A stretch of DNA of 40,260 nucleotides from Spirogloea muscicola (lineage: Eukaryota; Streptophyta; Zygnematophyceae; Spirogloeales; Spirogloeaceae). The translations under genes and the position numbers were made by a program. The notes beneath the pieces were generated by a model, which was given only the letters and a program-made list of their open reading frames with translations, did no database searches and had not been told where the DNA came from. The stretch spans positions 209,501 to 249,760 of the forward strand of contig WELB01000209.1 in NCBI GenBank assembly GCA_009602725.1. Reading direction: 5' to 3'. Below, one piece after another: positions 1 to 7,339 of the stretch. The first letter of the stretch is position 1. Each line of letters opens with the position of its first letter.

Positions 1-3000
1 GCCGTGGTGCTGGCGCCGACGCGGGAGCTGTGCCACCAGGTCGCCGCGGAGGCGCGGGCGCTCGCCGACGCCGCCGGCGTCCCGCTGCGCGTCGCGCTCC
101 TCGCCGCCCCCATGCCCGCCGTCGCCATGGTCAGTCCTCCCCCCCTTGCCGCGCCAGCTCCACCCTCCTCATGGCTTAAACCCCCGCTCCAGCTGTGCGC
201 TGCCGCCCCGCCTCAGGGCTTAAACCCCACACCCTGATCCTAATCCTAAACCCTGGCGCGCTGGGCAGGCGGCCGCCGTGGTGGCGGGCTCGCCGCAGCT
301 GCTGGTGGCCACCCCCGGGCGCCTCACGGCCGCCCTGCGCGCCGGCCTGCTGGACGCCGGCCGCCTCGCCATGCTTGTCCTGGACGAGGCCGACCTGCTG
401 CTGTCGTACGGCTACCGGCCGGACCTCCAGGCGCTCGCGCCCAAGCTCCCGCGCTCCTGCCAGTGCCTCCTCATGTCCGCCACCTCCAGGTGCCGCCGCC
501 TGCCTGATCGTGGCATGCAGCTCTCGCCGCTCTCGAGCCCACCTCAGGACCCTGACCTCTGCCCGCCCGCCCGCCGCCGGTGCCGCAGCGAGGGCCTGGA
601 GCAGCTCCAGGAGCTGGTGCTGCACAACGAGGTGACTCTGACGCTGGAGGACGTGGAGGGCCCGGCTGGCAGCCGCGGCGGCGGCGTAGCGCCCCAAGTC
701 CAGCAGCATGCGCTCCGCTGCAAGGCCGCCGACAAGCTGCTCACGCTACTCACACTCCTGTGGCTCGAGCTCGTCCCCAAGAAGGTGGGGCCCACACCAC
801 TCAAGGCTTGGGCACATGGTGCTCCCTGACGGCAAGCTTGGTCAAGACGATCACCACCTGAGTCATCGGCATGCGCTCGTGCAGGCCGAGGTTTTGGTTT
901 GGGGTTTGAAGGCCTCGCAAGCCTGGACCCTGATTGAGGCACATGCGGCCAGCATGGCAGGTGCTCATCTTCGTGGCCAGCATCGACCAAGGGTTCCGTG
1001 CGAAGCTGTTCCTGGAGCACTTTGGCGTACGGGCAGCCGTGCTAAACGCAGAGCTGCCCCAGAACTCCCGCCTCCACATCTTGCAGGAGTTCAACCGCGG
1101 GCTGTTTGACCACCTGATTGCGACAGATGAGACCTCGGGGGCCCACGTGCCCAAGCCAGCCTCCAAGCCAACAGCAAGAGCGTCAAAGCGAACCAAGTCG
1201 TCCGCTCGATCCTCGGAGTCGCTGGAGTCCAGGGAGGTGCCAGGCCAGGATGGTGGAGCAGACAACGAGCCCAGTGTGAAGGAGGCAGCTGGCTCGAGAG
1301 CCTCAGATGAGCAAGAGGAGCAGCATGTGGACGACAACGAGGACGGGGAGGAGGAGCAGGATGCGCAGGAGGAGCAGAGGCCCGTGGGTGGTAGGGGGCC
1401 CAAATGGAAAGTGGGGCGGAACGAGCGAAGCGCAGGGGAGTTTGGAGTAGTGCGTGGCATCGACTTCAAGAACGTCCGCACGGTGCTGGCAGCTTCCTGG
1501 CTTGCTCTTGAACGTTCCCCTGTCAGATGTCTGTTTCGCTTTGAAGCACTGACTCTCTGTTTCCAGGTGATTTGTGTTGCCCTCTCAGGTGGTGAGTATG
1601 GATGTTGCACCCTCTGCTACGGCATACGTGCACCGAGTGGGCCGGACTGGCCGAGCTGGCAGCGCAGGCACAGCCATCACTCTGGTGCGCAAGCTCCACA
1701 TCTGAAGCTCCAGACCATTCACGCGATCGGACCAAGCTAGATGGCATGGATTCCCTTACCCACCCGGCAATGGCCAAGACGGTGCAGGCAAGGTGGTTGC
1801 GGAGAGAGGTCCACAAGTGGCTGACTGTACTGCTTACTGGCCTGCGCAGGTATCAGCAGATGAAGAGGCCCAGCTGGCTTCCCTGAGCGGCGCAATGGCT
1901 GACGGCCGAGGAGATGCTTGGGAGCTTCCTGAGTGGCCAGTTGCCATGGCCAAGGCTGTGGAAGGCCTGCGCTACCGGGCAGAGGACGTGCTACGCTCTG
2001 TCACGCCTGCCATCGTCCGGGAAGCTCGTGCCAAGGAACTGCGCTTGGAGCTTCTCAATTCAGACCGGTAGCTGCTAGCACCCGAGCTCAGCAGTGCCTT
2101 TGGTTGTTTGGTATCAGCAGACCCTGGCGTTGCACGATAAGCGATTTGTTGCATATTTGAGGGCCTTTTCTTATTAACGTGGTTGCAGGCTCAAATCGCA
2201 TTTCGAAGACCACCCCCTTGACCTTGGTAAGCTTGTGCAATGCAACCTTTCTGCCAGAATAGAAGTGAGAGTGTTATCAAGATCCCATGCAGATGGTGAA
2301 AGGCCTGTAGCTTGTGCATCCTGAATAGGAGTACAGCATTTCATATACGAGTGACATCGCAGTGTGCATCTTTGCTAAGGTAGCACAGATAGACTATGGT
2401 GTGGTGTGCAGAGCTGCTAAAGCACGACAAGGCACTCCTACGGCACAGTGCAGCACCACATCTGAAGCAGGTCGGCAGTCATCCTTGCTTCCGAGTCGCA
2501 TGCCTATCTTACTAGCATCAGCTTGTGTAATTGCTGTCACGAGTCACACACCGTTCTAGTTGTGTCATTGATTGTGCAGGTGCCAGCGAATGTACGCGAC
2601 GCGGTAAGCAGTCCTGCAGCTCAGGCGGCAAGAGCAGCAATTAAGAAGCAGAGCTCTGCTCGACGGGCTGTGCGGCACCTCAATGGGAGCAAGGCTCGGG
2701 CCTCGGACAAGGATCCCTTGAAGAGCTTCGCCTTCACCGTAAGGCTCCTGCAGAAGAGTCAACACAATTCTGCAGCAAGAGTCCTGATCTGTTGACTACG
2801 ATGCTGAGCTCGGCGACTTGCCAACAATGATGGCAGGTGCGGGACAGAGGCGATGAGGAGGTGCCAGACGTGGCGGCTGCCTTGGCTGGCACACTATGGG
2901 CTCGCAAGACGTCGAAACGGAAAGGGGCAGTTTTGAAACGGGGAGGACAACATCTGGGTGCTGACAAAGCAAGGCGTTCATCCAACCAGGGCCTAGGCAA

Positions 3001-3040
3001 GTTCCAGGCCTCAAGGAAGCATCACCGGCGAAAGCGCTGA
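1..3040 (+). CDS. DDX56: DEAD-box ATP-dependent RNA helicase, DDX56/DBP9 type (5' partial, 10 exons)
   Basis: Nucleolar helicase of the DDX56/Dbp9 family, which acts in 60S ribosomal subunit assembly. Exons that join in phase: 1-129, 269-489, 589-784, 961-1482, 1589-1684, 1850-2067, 2189-2226, 2412-2470, 2580-2738 and 2837-3040, giving 613 visible residues and a TGA at 3038-3040. Motifs in order: PTREL (Ia), TPGRL (Ib), LDEAD (II), SAT (III), LIFVAS (IV), RGIDF (V) and [10 protein letters not shown] (VI). The RGID form of motif V and the tail blocks FEDHP, PHLK and KDPLKSF are typical of DDX56. The Q motif and Walker A lie before the window. A roughly 100-residue acidic, low-complexity insert separates ATDE from the motif V block; Dbp9 proteins are known to have an insert here. 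The last exon is Lys/Arg rich (RKHHRRKR end), as expected for a nucleolar protein. Several donors are weak (gtgccg, gtgctg, gtgcgc, gtcggc), so transcripts should confirm the boundaries. Confidence 0.92.
130..268 (+). other. Intron 1 of the helicase gene, with telomere-like CTAAACCC units
   Basis: This 139-bp intron lies between codon-aligned exons (donor gtcagt, acceptor ggcag). It holds degenerate telomere-like units: cttaaaccccc near 175, ggcttaaacccc near 217 and cctaatcctaaaccctgg near 240. They are too short and impure to be a telomere tract. Confidence 0.6.
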
Positions 3041-3596
3041 TAGGTGGCTTTGAGGCTTGTTGTGGTTCTCTTTGGCCCCATCTTTGAGTACCCAGCACTC
3101 TGCTTGAGATCGCAGTAGACTGTCTTCCTCTTCAATTCCAGGCGGGTGCTGTGATCCAGCAAAGATATACTAACAAGAGACACCCTGAAGTCACTGATGT
3201 TAAGCATCCATTGTAGTCTGGTAGCTCATATATCAGCAATGTGAAAGCACCAAGCGTGGCAACGTGTGGAGCTGTTCAAACGTGTCGTCTGGTCCGTAGC
3301 TGGAGTTGGTCCTGGCAGGTGGAGAGGTGAAGTTGTCATCACCACACCCATGACTTGAACACACAGGCAGAAATTAACAGGAGACACATGGGTGGAAGCC
3401 GAAGGCGCAATTTGTGCATTTGCTGCCAGCCCATAAATGTAGGCAGTAAGTCTGCATCTAGTGTGGAATCAGGCATTCCAAGCTGGCCAACAAGGTGCGG
3501 GAGGTTGACCGCAAAGCCTGTTAGAGAGTTGGAGGAGAGCTCCTTTGAGTGACAGTTCAGTCCACTGATGATGGGCAATTAAAGTGAGGAAGAAAG
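3041..3596. other. Helicase 3' flank and intergenic spacer
   Basis: This stretch follows the helicase stop and should hold its 3' UTR. No exon, RNA gene or repeat is recognised. The open frames here are short and show no family features. A chlorophyte TGTAA polyadenylation signal is not obvious close to the stop. Confidence 0.5.
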
Positions 3597-3900
3597 ACTC
3601 TTCCAGTAGGGGCGATGGCTGTGATTGGCCAGCCCCAAAAAAATCCTGAACAGAGTTCGAAGGGGCCGGAAAGCGCTAAAGCCCACAGCAACTGAAGTGG
3701 CCACTAGGATATATATGCCCTGTTAAGCAGCCGCAGGTCAGAGGAATTACTTACGGGTAGCCTGTCGATAGCCAAAGGCTGCAGCCAAGGCGCGACCGGC
3801 ATGCAGATGCCACGCGTGCGCCATTGACCGCTGCAGTGGTACTGACAGGCGCTTTCAGTACACCTGGGCGAGTGAGCCTGCCACGATGTATCGGCCTGAT
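3597..3900 (-). mobile_element. 5'-truncated LINE 3' end (subfamily 4), minus strand
   Basis: Read on the minus strand, the stretch from about 3900 to 3720 matches the C-terminus of the LINE ORF seen elsewhere in the window: an AQVY-like start, LQRSMAHAWHLHAGRALAAA, and SDLRLLNRAY before the end. It carries a stop and frame breaks. The 3' UTR follows (agtggccacttcagttgctg, then ccccttcgaactctg) and ends in the subfamily-4 hairpin ggggctggccaatcacagcc and tggaagagtctttcttcc at 3597-3650. It sits between two convergent host genes, in the same orientation as the acetyltransferase gene. Confidence 0.75.
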
Positions 3901-3979
3901 CCCCTTGGTAACGTCGGGACAAACAGTGACTGATAGGATCACAAGATAATGGACAACTGGAAACCGAGCGATCCGTAAC

Positions 3980-6070
3980 CTATACAACCGATAGTGTTGA
4001 CGTTGCAGACTCGCTGCTCCGCCTATACTTGTTGACAAACTCCTCGACTTTACTGCGGTCATTCAAGACTTCGCGTGGGTTAATCTGTCCATCATGGTCC
4101 GTATCCTGCATGTGCAATCGTGCTGCCCTAGTCAGGCATGTTACACCAACTTCCTGGCCGCTGGGAATCACGATAGCAACATACGACAAGCTTTTGCAGG
4201 TCCCAACTTGTGTCCTCAGTGCATGGTAAGAGCCGAGCTGTCCATGGAATTACAGTGGTGCTAGCGTACCAGGCCAAGCACGCAGAGTTTCATTGGCAAA
4301 GGAGCTATTATGCACGATGGTAGAGGCCTGACGGCTGACCATGTCAAAGAAGAGGCCGTAGACAGCCGAAGATGGGGGAGAGAAGCCGCAGGTGCTCTCT
4401 ATGTACTTTGCAAACTCATATGGCCCGAGCAAACCCTGCTCCTTGGGGGCCAGGTCACGCCATGGGCATAGCGCATGCTCATTGAAGAGCTTCACACCGG
4501 AGCAGCTGTGATCCAGCTTCGAGGCAGGATTGAGCTCACGGGCCCTGCCCACCACCTGCACAATAGACAGGCTCATTGTCAGCCCATGCAAGAAGCAGTC
4601 AGCCCATGTCATGACAGACATGGTTGGCTACGTGCAGGACGCTGCTAGGCAGCTCAGGTGTGGTGCTGGCCCACCTTCGCTGGAGCCCCGACGGCTGTGG
4701 CATGTGCAGGAATGTCAGTGAGCACCAATGCAGCGGCGCCGATCTTGGCACCGTCCCCAATGTGCACACGGCCAAGTAAGCTAGCCCCTGCACCCACCAA
4801 GACCTGCCGCTTGAAAGCACAGCTGCCGTCAGCTGCCCACCCTGCCATCTATCGCTGCTGAGCTTTAGTTCGCTGTCTGCAAAGCTTTCAAAAGATCCAT
4901 CCACAAGCCTCAACCTCACCAAGGCACTGCCAGGGGCGCCAAGCAGGTTCCCTCACGTTTCGGCCAAGCTTGGGATGGCGATCTCCGACGTCCTTGCCTG
5001 TGCCACCGAGGGTGACGCCGTGCAGCAGAGTGCACCCCGACCCCACTACCGCCGTCTCTCCGATGACCAGCCCGGTGGCATGGTCTATAAATATTCCCTC
5101 CTCAAGAGTTGCAGCCGGGTGGATGTCCATCGCGAACACCTCTGCAGCCGGCACACCACGCGTGTGGTTGGGTTGAAGCCAACCCAACAGCTGCAGCTGG
5201 TGCCCACCAACCTACTGCTCCATGAGCAGTGCGACCGCCGCGCAAGTGGGAGAGGGAGCAGCAGAGTGCAAACCTGACATTCGGCTCTGAAGCAGGTAAG
5301 CTGCGTGGCACCGCCCGCGGCGCCACAGCCAACTGGCAGCTCGGTGGACTGCGAGCCCGTGGAAGCCCTTGAAGAAGAGAAGGGCATGGGACACTCCAGG
5401 GCACGCCGGATCCCTCTCCTGGGCCGGGCCTCACCAACAAAGTGAGAGCAGCTCACTGCGCCTAGCTAGCCCCACAGCCACCAGGCCCTGCCATTGCAGC
5501 CAGCAGTCTGAGGCAAGCCCGGGCCTGACGCATCCGGCAGATGGCAATGCAGGGGACAACAGGCTCACCACGGCAACCTGCAGGTCTTTGCACACAAGCT
5601 CGCTGACATATAGGGTTGTGCCAGCCGCAGCTGTGACAGTGCCGCTGAAGGCAGCCTGCAGCAGCCGCGCCCAGAGCTCAGAGGGCAGCTTGGGCGTCTC
5701 CAGCTTGCTGCCGAGGTACGTCGCCAGGCCCTCCTCCAGCGAATACTGGCAGAGTGCGCGACCAGGTGGAGGTCGTCAGGCAGGGCGCGAAGCCAGAGTC
5801 GTGGCTGGCTGCTGTCCAGAGGGCCAGGCTGCGCGCCTGAACAAGGATTCCGTCAACAAGTGGCTCCAGCAGTGCCGCCTCTGCGCTGAAGGCAACGTCG
5901 CGCTTTGGGCCAGCGGCCTCGTTCTCCGAGTCGACTTCAGTAGGAGCCATGCTGCACACTTCTTGGACCAACGTGTCCCAGAAGTCGTTCACCCACGGCG
6001 GCGCGGGGGAGATGAAGCCCGAGAAGCTGGTGGGGCTGCGCTGCCGCTTGTGGCCGACCAGCGGAGCCAT
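3980..6070 (-). CDS. SAT: Serine O-acetyltransferase with C-terminal EF-hand (7 exons, 403 aa)
   Basis: Makes O-acetylserine from serine and acetyl-CoA, the committed step of cysteine synthesis. Exons on the minus strand: 6070-5837, 5745-5569, 5418-5274, 5141-4957, 4803-4675, 4555-4340 and 4105-3980; all junctions keep phase. The start MAPLVGHKRQ at 6070 is the farthest upstream ATG that precedes the N-terminal helices; it shows no obvious organelle transit peptide. The SAT helical domain ends in ERDPAC (138-143) and FFKGFHGLAVHRAASWLW; then come EVFAMDIHPAA, IDHATG (D205, H206), HGVTLGGTG and GDRHP (H241), matching the CysE catalytic Asp/His and second His. Left-handed beta-helix hexapeptides follow to GAPAKVVG. 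Residues 363-374, DTDHDGQINPRE, form a complete EF-hand loop, with YGLFFDM before it and EVLNDRSKVEEFV after it. The protein ends in STLSVV, not the usual Ile-ending tail that docks O-acetylserine lyase. Intron 1 appears to be GC-AG. SAT identity is near certain; the EF-hand exons rest on splice signals and phase. Confidence 0.9.
5746..5836 (-). other. Probable GC-AG intron in the serine acetyltransferase gene
   Basis: The first exon reads LVDGILVQ and the next begins YSLEEGLATY after a good acceptor (cactctgccag). Reading through shifts frame, so an intron or a break is needed. No GT lies at the phase-compatible boundary; the sequence there is cag|gcgcgc. A GC-AG intron of 91 bp restores the frame and the family alignment. 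Confidence 0.55.
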
Positions 6071-6120
6071 GGGCTGGGAAATGGAGTACAGATCAACGAG
6101 GTGGACTGTGGTGCTGAGGC

Positions 6121-6191
6121 GAGAAGGGAGAAGGGAGGGGGGGAGAAAAAGGGAGGGGAGGGGAGGGAAGAAAGAAGAAAAGAGAGAAGGG
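6121..6191. repeat. 71-bp uninterrupted homopurine/homopyrimidine tract
   Basis: Every plus-strand base from 6121 to 6191 is A or G, mostly gggag, aagaaa and similar. It begins 50 bp upstream of the acetyltransferase start codon, so the coding strand carries a 71-nt pyrimidine tract in the promoter or leader. It directly abuts the hairpin at 6191-6233 and may be the polypyrimidine tail of that LINE 3' end. Confidence 0.85.
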
Positions 6192-6233
6192 CCCGCCCAT
6201 TGAGGATAGGGGCTGGAAAAGCCAGCGAGCACG
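6191..6233 (-). mobile_element. LINE 3'-end hairpin module (subfamily 3) upstream of the SAT start
   Basis: The reverse complement reads gctggcttttccagccc, then tatcctcaatgggcgggccc, the same module as at 10792-10832 and 37677-37713. It has a GCTGG/CCAGC stem and a pyrimidine-rich 3' tail. It is on the same strand as the acetyltransferase gene and about 120 bp before its ATG. Confidence 0.75.
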
Positions 6234-6291
6234 CGGGAGAGGGACACGAAGAGTCGGGGGAGATGGAGCGTGTATCGGGTGATGGAGAGAA

Positions 6292-6421
6292 GTGGCACTC
6301 CCAATGGGGGCAAGGGCTGTGAAAAGCAAAAGAGAAGGGGCACTCCCAATGGAGGCAAGGCCTGTGAAAAGAAGAAGTGGCTCTCCCAATGGGGGCAAGG
6401 GCTGTGAAAAGCCAGCCCGGA
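6292..6421 (-). repeat. Three tandem LINE subfamily-1 tail modules
   Basis: Three copies of the unit ctcccaatgg(g/a)ggcaagg(g/c)ctgtgaaaag lie at 6298-6326, 6343-6371 and 6382-6410. Only the third keeps the complete gccagcccgg end. On the minus strand they read gggctg..cacagcccttgcccccattgggag, the 3' tail of LINE subfamily 1. Unit spacing is about 40-45 bp. Confidence 0.75.
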
Positions 6422-6424
6422 AAG

Positions 6425-6550
6425 ATTTTGCAGAGGTTCGAATGGGCCAAATGCATCTACTGACTAGAAATTACTGACAGTCCGCTGGCTGCTGTCTCAG
6501 TCCTTTGCACTCCGGCTCCTTCAGACCTTGTCCATTCCATTGGGCTGGCC
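6425..6550. mobile_element. LINE 3' UTR debris (subfamily-1 end on minus, subfamily-2 end on plus)
   Basis: The left part (cagaggttcgaatgggcc) continues the minus-strand subfamily-1 3' UTR. From about 6455 the plus strand reads like the subfamily-2 3' UTR (ctgctgtctcagtcctttgcactccggctccttcagaccttgtccattcc, then gggctggcctct). It is cut at 6550 by the next LINE copy. Confidence 0.6.
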
Positions 6551-6902
6551 TCTGTATATCGTATGCGCTTGTCCGTCTCCCTCCAGCGGTCTATGGCCCA
6601 CGCCTTGCATCTGCGTGCTGGCCGTGCTCTTGCTGCGGCCTCCGGCTTTCGTTAGGGGGATAGTTTTCCGGCAGCTAGTCTGTCAGATGTGAGGCTCCTC
6701 ACTCGTAACTACTGAGTGGTCCATCCTCCCCCGTTCTGCCATTGCCCCTTCAGGCCCCGCAGTCCCTGCTTAGCTCGTAGTTTGGCCCCTTCGAACCTTG
6801 TCAATTCTTTTCGGGCTGGCTTCTCACAGCCCTTGCCCCCATTGGGAGAGCCACTTCTTCTTCTTCTTCTTTCCCAGCCAGTTAATCTGGCCGCGCTTGC
6901 TC
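6551..6902 (+). mobile_element. 5'-truncated LINE copy (subfamily 1), C-terminus plus 3' UTR
   Basis: The copy begins inside the conserved C-terminal block (VYRMRLSVSLQRSMAHALHL, then RAGRALAAASGF), has an in-frame TAG after GFR, and ends SDVRLLTRNY with TGA at 6714-6716. The 3' UTR runs through ccttcgaaccttgtcaattc to the hairpin gggctggcttctcacagccc, then ttgcccccattgggagagcc, a (TTC)n microsatellite at 6859-6873, and cagttaatctgg. The RT and endonuclease regions are absent. Confidence 0.8.
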
Positions 6903-7165
6903 TTAATGACGGAGGGGCCTAAAAAGCGCTAAGCAGCTACGAAGGGGCCTGAAGATGCTACGTCAGAACGGGGGAGGATGGACCACTCAGTAGTCACGAG
7001 TGGGGAGCCTCAAATCCGACAAACCAGCTGCCGGAAAACTATCCCCCTGCCCAAGGCCTGAGGCCGCAGCGAGAGCACGGCCAGCACGCAGATGCAAGGC
7101 GTGGGCCATGGACCGCTGAAGGGAGACTGACAATTGCATGCGGTATACCTGGGCCCAAGTGGACT
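6903..7165 (-). mobile_element. 5'-truncated LINE copy (subfamily 1), inverted relative to the neighbour
   Basis: The minus strand encodes QVYRMQLSVSLQRSMAHALH, RAGRALAAASGLGQGDSFPA and LSDLRLPTRDY, with TGA at 6989-6987. Its 3' UTR (tccatcctcccccgttctga) mirrors the plus copy to the left. The two copies form a large imperfect inverted repeat around a spacer of about 220 bp. Confidence 0.8.
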
Positions 7166-7339
7166 GGTATATCCACAGAGAGAAGGGGCTCGCCCATTGA
7201 GGATAGGGATGGAAAAAGTGAGACCAAAAAGAATGAACAAAACCCAATGGGGGCAAGGGCTGTGAGAAGCCAGCCCGGAAAAGAAAAGCGCGGCCAGATT
7301 GACTGGTGGCTGTGAGAGGCAAGCCCAAAGGAATGGACA
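7166..7339 (-). repeat. Three consecutive LINE 3' hairpin modules, minus strand
   Basis: From right to left on the minus strand: a subfamily-2 module (gggcttgcctctcacagccaccagtcaatctgg, about 7330-7293), a subfamily-1 module (gggctggcttctcacagcccttgcccccattggg, about 7278-7243) and a subfamily-3 module (tatcctcaatgggcgagcccc, about 7205-7185). The first is the natural 3' end of the RT-bearing copy to the right. The other two are probably later insertions or template-switch products. Confidence 0.65.

Noticed and set aside
5600-5680. Separate small gene between SAT exons
   Set aside because: Minus-strand blocks here (SELWARLLQAAF, YVSELVCKDLQ) fit the SAT helical domain and join in phase to ERDPAC.
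5369-6322. 317-codon plus-strand open frame
   Set aside because: It runs antisense across SAT exons 1-3, and its composition follows the complementary coding strand. No domain is seen. SAT on the minus strand explains the region.
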